In this document: positions 10,384 to 22,184 of the stretch, piece by piece
How the letters are laid out: every line of letters begins with the position of its first letter
Numbering within the stretch: the stretch's first letter is position 1
Origin: Geotrypetes seraphini
Taxonomy: Eukaryota > Chordata > Amphibia > Gymnophiona > Dermophiidae
Assembly (NCBI RefSeq): GCF_902459505.1
Contig: NC_047093.1
Location: 78,190,308 to 78,254,307, forward strand
Reading direction: 5' to 3'
DNA length: 64,000 nt
Program-made: the position numbers and the translations under genes
Notes under the pieces: model-generated
What the model saw: only the letters and a program-made list of their open reading frames with translations
Databases searched by the model: none
What the model was told of the DNA's origin: nothing

Positions 10384-12350
10384 ATGGATTCTGCCATCGC
10401 AACTTTTCGATACCTATTTATTAGGGACATCACTCAATTTGAGAAAAATTACAACTATAGACATCAAAGATATAATTTGTCCCGAATACCGTATCAAGCT
10501 ATCAAGGAGTTAGCAGCTAGGCAAGATATTATCATAAAACAAGCTGACAAGGGGGGAGCCATTGTCATCCAGGAACACACTAAATATAGGGAGGAAGCCA
10601 TCAGACAGATGGAAGATGCCACTGCATATGAACCTGTCTCTCGAGATCCAGGGGAAGTATTAACCAGAGAATTTTTTAATTATGTTACGGCCACCTATGA
10701 AGGGGGACATCTTACAAAGCATGAGTATAAATTTTTATTGGAAAAGTTTCCCATCACGCCTAAAAGTTTGTTCCTAAAATACATAAAAATCTTCAATGTC
10801 CGCCAGGAAGACCAATTGTGAATACGAGGGCCAGCCTGTTGGAACCCTTGTCAAAATTTTTGGATATTTTTTTGAAGCAAGCTGTTCCAGGAGTGAAATC
10901 ATACTTAAAAGATTCTTCTCACTTCCTTCGGGAATTGGGCCTAATACAGAATATCCCTACCCCATGTGGGATGGTCACATTGGACATTGTCTCTCTATAC
11001 ACAAAGATTCCACAACATGGGGCTTTGCAAATTATTAGGGATACCTTAGAGGCCAGACAAGGTCCACAACGAATTTCAACGGACTTTCTCGTGGCCCTTG
11101 CCAAATGGGTCATTCAGGATAGTTACTTTAAGTATGAGGATAACTTTTACAAACAGATACAGGGGGTGGCTATGGGGGCCACTTTTGCCACCTTATATGT
11201 TGGGAAATTTGAAGAGCTAACCATCTATCCTTCGACATACTTCCTCCAAAATATGATATGGAAAAGGTTCTTGGATGACATATTCTTTTTATGGACGGGT
11301 ACGGAGTATGAACTTCAACAATTCATCCATTGGATCAATACCATTGATATGAATCTTCAATTCACTGCCACTTACAGCCTGTCTAAAATTGAATTTTTGG
11401 ACATTCTCATCTATAGGGAGGAAAATACTCTTCTCACCACCCTGTACAGAAAACCAGTAGCAAGGAATGCATTGTTACACTTTTCAAGCTTTCATCCTTA
11501 TAAGCTTAAATATAGCCTTCCGATTAGCCAATTTTTGAGGGCCAGGAGGGTATGTTCAGATTTGCTTCAGTTTCAGAGGGCTGCCACAGATATCACTAAT
11601 AGATTTCGGGCCAGGGGCTATCCTGAGAAAGCTATACACAAGGCATACTTGCGAGCTCGTTATGCCCATCGAGATCTGTTGCTCCAAGATAAGGGTAATA
11701 GCAACTTTCAGGACTCAGAAAACAATAGATTGGTTTGTGTCCTTCCTTTTTCGGACGCAGCCAAAGGGGTGGTGGGCTCTATTAGGCAACATTGGCCCAT
11801 CCTGAGGACCCTGAGAGGCTTGCAAGATCCCCCTTTGATAGCTTACACCAAGGGCACCACGATAGGTCAGATGCTTAATCGCCAGGTTCACCCCATTGTA
11901 AATCAGGCAGCCCACACCAAATGCTCCCACTGCCAATGGTGTGACAAAACTGTGGAGGGTAGCTCCTGGCGGGACCCCCTCACCGGACGCACCATTTGGG
12001 CGAGGACTCATATAACATGCAGATCTACTTGGGTTGTATATATCATCATCTGCCCGTGCCCCCTAGTCTATGTGGGACGCACTAAACGAGCCATCCAAGT
12101 TAGACTCAATGAACACAAGTCTAGGATCTCCACTGAAACTCTGACAGCCCCTCTTGTGACCCATTGGTTGTCTAAAAAACATACCACTGATCATATCAAA
12201 TGGCGTGTGATTGATGCCATTGATTTTCAAGGAGTAGAAGGCAATTTGGAGGCTAAGCTTAATTTCCTTGAACAGAGGTGGATATATCAACTTAATTCAG
12301 TTACCCCTTACGGGCTGAATTTAGAACTTGAATGGCAGTCTCTCTGGTGA
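10384..12350 (+). pseudogene. PLE reverse transcriptase with GIY-YIG endonuclease
   Basis: Penelope-type replicase. The upstream part (10384-10821) has QADKGGAIVIQ, a conserved PLE N-terminal motif. The main frame (10818-12350, 510 codons) carries LLEPLSKFLD at residues 7-16, RT motif A TLDIVSLYT (Asp56), motif B GVAMGATFA (116-124), motif C FLDD (151-154) and IEFLD (191-195). A CxxCxxC cluster (369-375) precedes the GIY-YIG endonuclease, with VVYII (406-410), YVGRT (418-422), Arg429 and His433. The RT copies element RNA and the endonuclease nicks the target; EN-bearing PLEs belong to the Penelope/Neptune groups. All catalytic RT aspartates are present. The two parts lie in different frames, so no full protein is made. 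Confidence 0.85.
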
Positions 12351-12649
12351 GGTTTCACTACAGTTCCCTGTCTTTAGGTTTAACATTGAATCTATTTTCA
12401 AAGTAAGGAGTGGGTAGAACCATTTGAAATTCCTCCCGCGGGGGGTTCACCCGATGACGTCAGTCTCAGCTGGGAGTGAGAATATTTAAGAAGCTACAGT
12501 ACACGCCGCGGCCATCTTTGATCACATTACGGGTGGCCACGTCGTGTTGAATGTATAGTTGTGAGGTAAGAGAACGTTATTGTTAACATCTTCAGGCATG
12601 TTTTGTAATTTTATTGGTTATTAAAGTTGGTCTACTGTCACAGGGATTG

Positions 12650-12687
12650 TGCCCTGAGGAAACTTAACGGGGTGAAACATGTTGGCG
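12650..12687 (+). ncRNA. Hammerhead-ribozyme-like motif, PLE 3' region
   Basis: Stem I GCC (12651-12653) with GGC (12684-12686). Core CTGAGGA (12654-12660) and GAAA (12674-12677) both match consensus. Stem II ACTT/GGGT with two G-T pairs. Stem III is the self-complementary ACATGT (12677-12682), too short for its own loop, as in hammerheads that act as dimers. Predicted cleavage after 12683. It is the only copy here with an unchanged core. Confidence 0.6.
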
Positions 12688-13060
12688 ACTCTGTCCCTCT
12701 AGGCTAACCACCCAAGCTAAGTGCACAGCATTATCTACTATTTAAGTATTTCTACTATTTAAAGTATTTAACTTATTTAACTTATTTATTGAAGAAAAAA
12801 AACATATATAAAAAAAATCACTTTTCTAAAACACCAGGTACCCGATGACGATTAGGGGCATAAATCCAATGGTTATGAAAGTCTATTGAACCATTAGTGG
12901 CACCTCTGAGGCCTGGGAAACTTTTGGACAAAACCACATTGGAATAGGAGGTGTTCAAGGGAGGTTTGAACTAACAACAGCCCTTTCATGTACAACATAT
13001 GATTACAATCTGAGCACGTTGTCGGCGACTTCGAATCGCTGCTGTGGCACCCTGCTGAAG

Positions 13061-13629
13061 AACTTATGAGCACACTAAATATTTAAGACAATTCTTTAAA
13101 TTATTTCATGTATGCTTTTAGAAAAAACAGTCCAGCACGCTAACAGGAAATGGGGTTTGTTATTTTGCTCAATAAAGATGGATGTAGGGCAGAAAGTGAA
13201 GGAGAGAAAAAACAGAAAATGGATAAGAAGATCATGGAAACAGTTAAGAGCACAGACAGAAGGAAGTGCAACCAGAGACTGGGAAAAGATGAATAAAAAA
13301 ATTAAAATCACTAGTCAACAAAGGTAAGAAAAATGATTTTATTTTCAATTTAGTGATTGAAATGTGTCAATTTTCAGAATTTACATCTGCTGTCTATATT
13401 TGCACTGTTCAGGAAGAAATGTATTTCTCTGATATTGTACTATATGCAGAGTCTGGCATCTTAGGGTTTCACTTGCGTATATTAGGACTTTTATTTTGTG
13501 GTCCTATATTTGCATAAGGTTTATCTGTGCTATGCATGTATGACCAAGGCCAGATGTTCTGGTAGGAATGAATGTTGTGAAGTGTTATTGGTCTCATGGC
13601 CCCAAGTAGGAAGATATTTGTCAGCAGTT
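13061..13629. other. Unassigned DNA
   Basis: Includes a purine-rich stretch at 13190-13320. No coding or terminal repeats recognised; it may be an unidentified interspersed repeat. Confidence 0.35.
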
Positions 13630-13644
13630 TGTCTTGGTTTTGGA

Positions 13645-13775
13645 AGGCACAAAGCTCAGGGCCTCTGCACATGTGCGGATGTTGATGTTATGGCATCACG
13701 CCCATAAGTGTGATGTCATCGCGTTGACATCCACACATGCACAGAGGCCTTCCAGACACGTCCTGGAGCTTGGGG
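13645..13775. repeat. Palindromic repeat related to 5317-5654
   Basis: GGGCCTCTGCACATGTGCGG faces CACATGCACAGAGGCC, and GATGTTATGGCATCAC faces GTGATGTCATC. The same TTGACAT..ATGTCA hairpin lies inside the hAT element at 5317-5654. Confidence 0.6.
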
Positions 13776-14599
13776 AAGGAGACATGAGGTCTGTGTGGGG
13801 GCGGGGCCCACATGTCCTCTTTTTTTTTAAAGAAGAGATCTGCTGAAATTTACTGCTGCTTTGATGGACTAACTTTTCACTTTGGCCTTTTCAGAGATGA
13901 AGGGCTGTCTGGATCAGCGGCTGATGACAGTTTCTGCTGTCCTCTCTCCCATTTTCCTTTTCCCTAGAGGTGTTTTACAATAAAAATAAATAATAATAAC
14001 GGCTTTGATTTCCGTTTGAAAAGTGGCATATCAAGAACCAAACATTTAAACATAAATATACTCCTTGTAGATGTTTACCCCGTCCTTATTCTCTTTCTCC
14101 TTACAGAAGCTATTCTCCACCTCCCTCTTCATCTGTGTTGTACTTCCCAGACATTCATGTTGTCTCTTCTTGATTGGAAGAGGGAGGGAGGTTACACCTT
14201 TCCAAACAACAGGAGCAGCAATTAAAGGGATGTCATTTCCTGTTGCAGGGCTACTTTGCTGCTGTTAACCTCAATTAGTTATGAAGTACTAGCATATATC
14301 TCATTAAACACCCTCCTGCAGTGAGGAGGAGCAGAGTGCACAACTGGACTGGCTGGCACACACCATTGGATCAGCAGGGGTTTGTAGCAATGTCTATGCC
14401 TGAACACAACCTCTCACCCCAAGCCCCCTGCACGCTCCTCAAAGCAAAAGAGGCACTTCCTGCCAGCCTGTTTGTCACTGTGCAAATGGTACTATCCTAT
14501 CACAGCTTCAAACCTCTAGACACACCATCTTTGTATTGCTGACTTGAGAGAAGCTGGAAACAGAGACAAAAAGTTCCAAGTACATACACAAGAAAAATA
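13776..14599. other. Unassigned intergenic DNA
   Basis: No supported gene. Frames at 14016-14268 and 14321-14542 lack domains or splice context. Confidence 0.4.
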
Positions 14600-14619
14600 T
14601 GACTAAAACCAGCTAAATC

Positions 14620-15094
14620 TGCCATTCTTTATATGTTACTCCTGGGTGGAATTCTGTGCTGAATTTTGAAAATTCTGCACACAATATTTTTAAATTCTGC
14701 ATCGTATTTGTCATGTTTTTGCACAGAATTTCCCCATCCTAAGGTCTGAAATTCTCTCCTGCCTTTTTTCCCTCCTCAGGCTCCAGTCTCCCCTATTCGA
14801 TCTCTTACTCCAACTGCTGTTCAATTTTCCCTTTCTGATGCCAAGCAAGACCCCTATTTCTGTCTGCCCCCAAAGTCTCCCACATGCAATACCCCCACTT
14901 TCTCCTCTCCTCAGCTTCATTCTTTCTCTCCCACAATTCCCACGGCACACCCTAAAGCTTGATTCTACACCCCCTCTATATACATACCACCACATCGGTG
15001 GCGCTGTCTGCTTGTTCACCTCCCACCCCCCACCCCTATGGTGCACACTCAGCTTTCACTGCCCCTCCCCACTCACTGTATTCTGCCCCTCTCA
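14620..15094. repeat. Interspersed repeat and pyrimidine-rich tract
   Basis: 14640-14740 repeats words such as GAATTCTGTGCTGAATTTTG and AAATTCTGCA, a pattern seen in old interspersed repeats. From 14750 the sequence becomes pyrimidine-rich, like 433-930 and 17230-17770. Confidence 0.45.
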
Positions 15095-15096
15095 TA

Positions 15097-15740
15097 ATAA
15101 CAGCCTTACTGGGTCAGACCAATAGTCCATCTAGCCCAATATCCCATCTCCACAGAGGCCAATCCAAGTCACAAGTATCTGGCAAAAAAAACAAATAGTA
15201 GCAATCCAGGGCAAGCATGTCTGTCTCAACAGCAGACTATGGACTTTTCCTCCAGGAACTTGTCCAAACCTTTTTTAAAACCAGCTACATTAACCGCTCT
15301 TACCACATCCTCTGGCAACACATTCCGGAGCTTAACCGAGTGAAAATATATTTCCTCCTATTGGTTTTAAAAGTATTACTCTGTAACGTCAAGTGTCCCC
15401 TAGTCTTTGTAAATTTTGATGCAGTAAAAAATGGATCCACTTGTACCTGTTCTACATCACTCAGGATTTTGTAGACTTCAATCATATCTCCCCTCAACCA
15501 TCTCTTTTCCAAGCTGCAGAGCCCTAACCTTTTTAATTTTTGCTCATACGAGAGGAGTTCCATCCTCTTTATCATCTTAGTCGCTCTTCTTTGAACATTT
15601 TCTAGTTCCGCTATATCTTTTGTGAGATAAGGCGACCAGAACTGAATGCAATACTCCAGGTGAGGTCACACCATGAAGCGATACAGAGGCATTATAATAT
15701 TCTTAGTCTTATTAACCATCCCTTTTTTAAATAATTCCTA
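15097..15740 (-). mobile_element. CR1 LINE 3' fragment
   Basis: Minus-strand CR1. The 3' end appears as TTACTGGGTCAGACCAATAG and CATCTAGCCCAATATCC, a classic CR1 tail. The ORF2 end (15300-15575) reads RLGLCSLEKRWLRGDMIEVYK and KTNRRKYIFTRLSSG, followed upstream by EYCIQFWSPYL-like codons. 5'-truncated; an older subfamily than CR1-A. Confidence 0.85.
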
Positions 15741-16160
15741 GCATCTTCCTACCATCACCACACAGCATACTCAGCTGGCATTAGCTGTTCTCTCTCCTCT
15801 TCCCCTGCACAAACTACATGCTCACTTGACATGGTGACAAAATTCAACACCATTCCCATCCCTGCGGATAACAGCAGGAAATAATCCCATGTCATTCTTT
15901 AGTGTCTATCTCAACCTCAGCCTTCTACATCAGCATTCTTCAATGCAAGGCTTGAGGGTCCAATTCGTCATACTCCAATTCATCCCTCTCATGGAGAGTT
16001 TCCTGTGGTATCCATGGGAACAGGAACTGTGATAAATTTTGTCATTGTGTCATTCTCTACATCACTTCCTCATTCTCCGCTGGCTTAGATCCAACTGTGC
16101 ATTTGAATTATGTGGTCCTCTGTACCACCCCAACATTCACATGCATAGTACAAGGAGGAA
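15741..16160. other. Unassigned with a hAT-like end
   Basis: AATCCCATGTCATTCTTTAG near 15884-15903 matches the right end of the TAGAGAATGACA family (42677-42755, 62533-63068). The rest is not recognised. Confidence 0.35.
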
Positions 16161-16163
16161 TAC

Positions 16164-16610
16164 CGTATATACTCGAATAAAAGCCAATATTTTGGGGCCA
16201 AAAAAATGGCCCAAAATTGGGGTCTTGGCTTATATTTGGGCCATCACCAACCCGCCCCCCTCCCGGACCTATTGCAAGCCTCCACAGGACCTGCCACAAG
16301 ATCCGGTGGTCCAGCAATGGACTAGGACATAAGGGATCCCCCCTCCTGTCCCAGCTGAATCCAAAAACCCCTGCCTTCCTCCTCCCCCCGGCACATCCCT
16401 CCGACTTCTTGGTGGCCTCATGGTAGGTGGGATAGGAGGAATCCCTTCTGTCTCCTGTGCCTGCCGAAATTGACAACCACACCTCCCCCATGTACCTTTC
16501 GAATCCCTGGTAGCCAGCCGGTGCACGAAGCAGGAGCGATCTTCATTTCCTCCTGCTCCGTTCGAGGTCACTAGCTGATTGGCTGCTGTGAGTTCTCGCG
16601 AGTCAAGATG
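16164..16610. mobile_element. Mariner-like non-autonomous element, left part
   Basis: After TA, the sequence CCGTATATACTCGAATAAAA and GGGGTCTTGGCTTATA begins an element also found at 63353-64000. Terminal form and TA flank suggest Tc1/mariner. No matching right terminus seen, so it is probably truncated. Confidence 0.55.
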
Positions 16611-16792
16611 GGGGGGAAGGGGGAGGGTTTTTTTTTTTTAGGATTCGGCTAGGATGGGATAACAGCACTGCCAGGACTCAAAGAGCACCAATCCAACTTA
16701 TGAAAAGGGAGCACTGCAAATATTACATCTGAATCTAGAACAGCAATAACTTCTCCCATTGGGACAACAAAATTAGCTAGACTGCTACATCA

Positions 16793-18400
16793 AGGGTTAC
16801 CATTTTTGTGAACTCAAAAAAGAGGATTCATGGCCCAGTACCCAGCCGCAGTCCCACTCCTCTCCCAGGTGGCTATCAGCTATGTGCAGACAGGGCTGTA
16901 GCAAGCTATAATTGTGCCCTGTGCAACTTGGCCTCCATGGTGCCCCCCCCCCCCCATCCTTTCTTGCGCTGCCCCCACCCTCTCCCCCATGATATATCAG
17001 ACCTTCAGTTGTGAGTTTTGTACTTTATTCAAAATTTCAAAAACAATTCTTTTTTTCTACCTTTGTTGTATAGCCATCTAATTTTTCTAATCATGTTGGT
17101 CCCAATCTCTGCTTTTCTCTGTCTTCTCAATTCTCTTGCTACAATTTTGTGTCCATTTATCATTTTCATCTCCTTCACTATTACATCCATCTCTAACATT
17201 GGTTTTTTCCCTCTCATCATTCATTCTTACTATATAGTCTTCAATGTCCCTCTTTTTACTGTTTGCCTATAGCTTTCTGTTTCTTTTCTCTCACATCACA
17301 CTTCTCATTCCCCTTTCTCTTATTCCCCAGTCTCTAACTCTGGCCTCTACTCCATTCCATTCAGCATGGCCTTCTCTCTCTCTTTCCATCCACTGGGTCA
17401 CCCCTCTCTCCATCCACTGGGTCACCCCTCTCTCCTCATTTCCATCCAGCATCTCTCTAAGCCTTTTCCATCCATCATGATCCTTTTTCTCGCCCCATCC
17501 TTCCATTTAGCTTGCCTCTCCCCATCCTTCCATCAAGCTTCTCCCCTCTCTCCCCATCCTTCCATCCAGTATGCCCACTCTATCCTTTTTCCATTCAGGG
17601 TCCCCCTTTTTCTTTCTCCATCCTTCCATTTAGCATAAGCCCCCACCTTTCTCTCCACATCCTTCCATCCAGTATTTCCCCTCTCCCCCTTTTCCATCCA
17701 GAATCCCCTCTTTCCCATCCTTTCATTTAGCATGATCCCTCTCACTCCCCCCCTGCCCAAATCCTTCTGTAACCAGTCCCAAAAAATAAATGTTAAACCC
17801 ACCTAGAGTCTGGCTGTTGGGACTGGAGGCTCTCCTGTGGTCCTGCCATGGCCCATGGATGGGCATAGTATGGTGTTGCTTCTCTAGACTGGCAGGACCA
17901 CAGTAACAGGAGGCAAGCAAATCAGCTGATGTCTCTCTCAGAGGCAGCAGCAGCAACACCTATTGATTCTGCATGCCGGCCCCTGGGAAAAGGAAGGAGA
18001 GGTGTGCTCATTCTGGCACATGCACAGCAATGAGAAGTGAGGCCAGAGAGGAGACCTAGCATATGTGGGGGTGCACCAAAGATTAGGAGGAAGCTGGGGA
18101 AAGCAGAGAGGGTTCTTGGGCTGCCGCCAACAACAGCGAAAATGTGAATGAACCCCAGTAGGATGGAAGCTGGAATCCGGAAGACTGTTGGTTCGTGGCT
18201 TGGGCCGGGGTCCCAATGGGTGCACCGACAGGTGGGGGCGCCGATTGACCACCAGGAGCCATCAGGGCCTAAGAGTAGGGTTACTAGATGTCCGGGTTTC
18301 CCCAAAGAAAAATAGCAAGATAAAAAAGCCACCTGGAAGCCTGACAGATCCCTCAAACAGGGGAATTGTCTGAGGAAGCCCAGCCATCTGGTAACCCTAT
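16793..18400. mobile_element. Composite repeat with AGGGTTACCA termini
   Basis: AGGGTTACCATTTTTGTG at 16793 faces CATCTGGTAACCCTA near 18389-18400. Inside are a poly-C run (16944-16956), a pyrimidine-rich degenerate tandem block (17230-17770, repeating CATCCTTCCATCCAG) and, at the right end, a second element starting AGGGTTACTAGATG at 18278. Whether this is one large element or two abutting ones is unclear. Confidence 0.45.
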
Positions 18401-19387
18401 TCCTATGCTGAAATTAGAGACTTACAAAACTGCAGGCTTATTTTTCTTAAACTACAAACCGTAAAAAGCGTGTCTTAAATCTAAATCTACCCTATATTTC
18501 TGTTGGTTAGGGTCAATGGAACCCACAGATACCACAGTGCTACCATTAGACCCAGCAAGCAAGAGCCCAGTAAAGCAGTATGCATGTGATTCATAGCCAG
18601 TCACTAGAACAACTTAACAGGACTGTGTGACAAATCAAGTGGCTGAAAGAACAGCTCCAGAGCCTCCTTATTCTATTCTCCTAGTATGCACATGAGGGTG
18701 CACTGCTTTCTATTAAGACCCCTTTCCAAACCAGAAGGCCAAGCATATTATGCATTTAAACTGGTTTTGTTTTTCCTTACATCCCCATACCTGGACAGTG
18801 TTGACATGCAGTTTATTTCAGGAAAGGCATCAGGTAAAGGAAACCTCGTCAGCCTTTTCTTTTCCTGTGATGCCCGTGAGAGACTGGCGTGTTACGAGCA
18901 GAAGGGCTGGTGCCACAGCATAAGCAACCAGACTGTAATCCGGAACAAGAACGTTAGTTCCCTGTTGAGGTGCTGGAGGGAGACTTAAGAGTAACACCGA
19001 TGACGGGAAAAATTTTAAAGAAACATACACACGCACACACACAAAAAAAAAAAAAACCCCACACAACAGTAAAGGAAAAGAGGAAAAACTCCGAAGCTAG
19101 AGGAATTATTGTAAGCACCTGAGGAGGGCTGAAACGGCACAGAGAAGTTGCAGGAGAAACAATTTGTGCGCTTTCTGTTCTCGATGAAACTGGGGACTGG
19201 AGTCTATTTTAATTAGTGCAGTCACGGACACAATTTGCAAAATCAAAGGCAACCCCGGAGAATCGGGGGTGCCTGGTAGCCTTAGGGTTAGCAAACAAGT
19301 TGAATGGGATAAAATAGCAAAATTTAAAATAATAATAAAAAAAAATTAATGGAACTGAGACTAAAAGGTATAGTGAAGAAAAGGGAA
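18401..19387. other. Unassigned, mostly non-repetitive DNA
   Basis: Has a CA/A-rich run at 19022-19056. The frame at 18686-18988 has no recognised domain and no convincing splice sites. No host exon can be supported. Confidence 0.4.
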
Positions 19388-19603
19388 GGGGTAAAACGCG
19401 GACCTCATTCGCAAGTCCTTAAAAATCTTCATTTATTGACGGCCGCGGTTTCAGATTTCATGGCCGCAGGTCTGCGTTTTAGCCCCTCATTCCACCGCTG
19501 TAACGGTTGCCGTTTCTGACCCCACAGATCTGTGCTGACAGTCTCATTAATAATAATTAATTTGAGGAAACACTTCAGCTAAGCGAAGTCTGCGTTTTAC
19601 CCC
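19388..19603. mobile_element. Palindromic miniature element, GGGGTAAAACGC termini
   Basis: Starts GGGGTAAAACGCGGAC and ends GTCTGCGTTTTACCCC. An internal TCTGCGTTTTAGCCCC at 19472-19487 repeats the right end, so it is either a 100-base unit with a related second unit or one element with a duplicated end. The middle holds GGCCGCGGTTTCAGA, rich in CpG. No target duplication identified. Confidence 0.6.
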
Positions 19604-19666
19604 AGAGCTGTGGCAGGAAATTTTATTTTTGCTTGGTTCACAATAAACAAGAGAAAAAAAAAAGGA

Positions 19667-20056
19667 CTGCAGAATGGAATGTACAAGGTTCTGGAATGTT
19701 TATTAAAAATCTATATAAAATTGTAATCCAAAATAGTGACTCTCGTATACATGGAGTACGGACCGAAGAAATTTCACCTTCGACACTTTTAGCTATTTTA
19801 AACTACCATGTTTACTAGCAGCCCAAGTTCTACTAGCAGGAGTGCATTACGTGGCTGATGCTCTCTAAGACATCAGAGTCATGACTCTCTACTTGTGACA
19901 CATTGGACATTTTGGACCCCTGAGGAAGGAGTGTTTCTCCAAAACATGGACCATGTTGGGTTTGTACTCCATGTATACGAGAGTCACTATTTTGGATTAC
20001 AATTTTATATAGATTTTTAATAAACATTCCTAAACCTTGTACATTCCATTCTGCAG
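19667..20056. repeat. Young inverted repeat, PLE-type terminal pair
   Basis: Arms 19667-19759 and 19964-20056 are inverted copies differing at two of 93 positions by eye. The 204-base loop holds a hammerhead motif (19916-19961) and a 55-base patch identical to the DIRS fossil at 21644-21698. The hammerhead suggests Penelope-type pLTR origin. Confidence 0.65.
19916..19961 (+). ncRNA. Hammerhead-ribozyme-like motif
   Basis: Stem I ACCC (19916-19919) with GGGT (19958-19961). Core CTGAGGA (19920-19926) matches consensus. Stem II GGAG/CTCC with loop TGTTT. AAAA replaces GAAA (19941-19944), as CpG decay would give. Stem III ACATG/CATGT with loop GAC. Predicted cleavage after 19957. Confidence 0.6.
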
Positions 20057-20989
20057 CCCTACCCTAGTCTAGGTTACTTTCTTAGCTTGTGAAATAATAA
20101 AGTTTTGCCACTTTTGGTCTCAGTATAGGTCATGGCACTGACAGACCTTCATGACACTTTAGCTCTGACAGACCCTAATGCTTCTCCATCCCTATGCTGA
20201 GACAAAGTGGCATGGACTTCAAGGCAAAAGTTTTGCCACTTTATAGTAGAGTTCCTTGATAGGAGGGATGGTCAATAAGTTCTGGTCGGCATATCTGAGG
20301 GCCCTAGAAGATGAGTAGGGAATGATGTGTTTATCAAGAAAAGCTGGAGTGCGAGACAATTTAATTTTGAAGACGAGCATGAGTATTTTATGTGTGGTAC
20401 AATGTGAGACTGGTAAACAAAATAGTCCAAATACAGGAAACAAATAGCCCAAAAAACCACTACCCGATCAAGCCCTTTATTTCCCACCATCAGGCTTAAA
20501 AACTAGCCCAATTGGGCAGGAAAACCGCCCAACTGGTAACACTGACCTGTAGATTAGATAACCCCAGTAGCATACCAGGTATATTTAACACCTGTGGCTG
20601 ATCATTTTTAACACACCCTCCTGTATATGAAAATTTTATTTTAAATAATAATTCACAAGTCATTGAACAAGGGTGTACCTAGGAAAAAGCAGCATCTTAA
20701 GCACTGCAGTGCATCCCTGCCCACCAACCCCAATGCTCTAGCATCTCTTCTCTCCATCCCTCTTCCCTCAACTGGCATCTCTTTCTCCTCACCCTTCCTT
20801 TCCCTTCCCTGGTTTTCCTTATCCTTCCCTCTCCCAAGTTGGCAGCTTTCTCCCTTACCCCTCCATCCCCCGTGTGTGACATTTCTCTTCTTTGCAAGCT
20901 AAGACTGCCCCCTTGTAATCTTGGACTGCCGGCAGCATCAGTGAACTTGGGTGTGACATTTCGCTCCTGGCAGCACACCAGGAGGCGCA
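20057..20989. other. Unassigned with pyrimidine-rich tract
   Basis: 20740-20900 is C/T-rich like the other pyrimidine tracts. 20470-20545 (GCCCAATTGGGCAGG, CCGCCCAACTGGTAACACTG) looks like one end of a miniature transposon. No gene supported. Confidence 0.4.
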
Positions 20990-22184
20990 TGAAGGGGCTT
21001 GGGCTACCAGGATGCATCTGCCTCAGTATCAGAGGCTGGCCAGGATCCAGTGGATTTTTCCAATGGAGACTCAGAGGATGAGGGGTCTGTTTGTATACTT
21101 TTACTGTCACAGTGCAAGTCCTCCTTTCTGGAAGATGAAGGGTCGCAGGCAGGTGCGAGTACGCAAGATACAGTGGTGGCCCTCGATCAGGGGGATGACC
21201 TCATGGTCCACTGGCTGTTCAAATCCTCAGCTCGGTTAGAGCTTATTGATGGCCAACAGATCCCCTAGTCATCTTCGTTTCCCTAGCATCCTGATATGAG
21301 TGTATTAGTCACGGAGCATTGGGATGCACCTGAAGTGTCCCTTAAGATAGTCAAGACAATGGCTCAGCTGTATCCGATGGTATAGGAGTGTTAGCAGATG
21401 TTCATTCAGCCCAAGGTAGATTCATTGGTAGTGCAGGTAACCAAACACACATCCTTCCCAAGTGAAGGAGGCATGGTATTAAAGGATATGCAGGATTGCA
21501 GAGTGGATGTGATCCTTAAAAGACGATTCAAAGTGCTAGCCTTGGGAATCAAAGCAAGTGCAGCGTCTTCCTTTGTGACATGCGCTTGTCATACCAACTT
21601 GTGGGGGCTTGCACTGGCGGAGAGCGAGCCTTTGCCCCAGCTCCTACTAGCAGGAGTGCATTACGTGGCTGATGCTCTCTAAGACATCAGAGTCATGAGC
21701 AAAGTCTTGGCTTATTCTATCTCAACCCACAGAATACTCTGGATCAGGCAGTGGGTGGGAGATTCCACCTCCAAGACTACCCTCAGAAGACTTCCTTTCA
21801 AGGGACAAATGTTGTTTGGAAAGGGACTGGATGATCTCATGGCCAGCATGGCAAATTGTCAGCCGAAATCTCTACCTGACAGCAGACCACGAACTTCGAG
21901 AGATTCTGTTCGGGTAGTCTAATTTTCATGGCTCCAGGCGCTTTGGCCAGTACTCAGGAGGAGCCTCCCCTCAGAAATCCTGCGAAGGATCAAGACAGAG
22001 ATTCTCAGGATCAAAGTGGAACCAAGCCTCCAATTCTCAACCTAGTTCAGCCTCCAAGGAAGCACAATGACACCAGGTCTGGAGCCATTCCCCTAAAGAT
22101 AGGGGAACGGCTCTTGGAGTCTGCTCTGTCTTCACCCGAGAAGCGCCGGGGCTTGGCACTCAGCTACAGACAAGGGCTGACTCA
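20990..22184 (+). mobile_element. DIRS-type retroelement fossil, gag region
   Basis: Coding-like sequence resembling the gag-like ORF of vertebrate DIRS retrotransposons, with stretches such as FIQPKVDSLVVQVTKHTS and ILWIRQWVGDSTSKTTLR. It is the 5' portion of a DIRS copy whose reverse transcriptase part resumes after the CR1 insertion at 28355. Broken, with several breaks; fairly old. Confidence 0.7.

Larger units (their letters stand above)
8711..13060 (+). mobile_element. Penelope-like retroelement (EN+), decayed
   Basis: A Penelope-like element: inverted-repeat 5' region, hammerhead-like motif, an upstream ORF (9393-9926), a reverse transcriptase with GIY-YIG endonuclease (to 12350), a second hammerhead at 12651-12686, and a 3' region. 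The downstream part (about 12839-12920) is matched in reverse at 31540-31815. The ORFs are no longer in one frame, so this copy is broken with a small number of breaks. Outer limits are approximate. Confidence 0.75.

Noticed and set aside
15300-15575. Host gene on the minus strand
   Set aside because: RGDMIEVYK and nearby motifs identify it as CR1 ORF2.
18686-18988. Possible host exon
   Set aside because: No recognisable domain, no clear splice sites.
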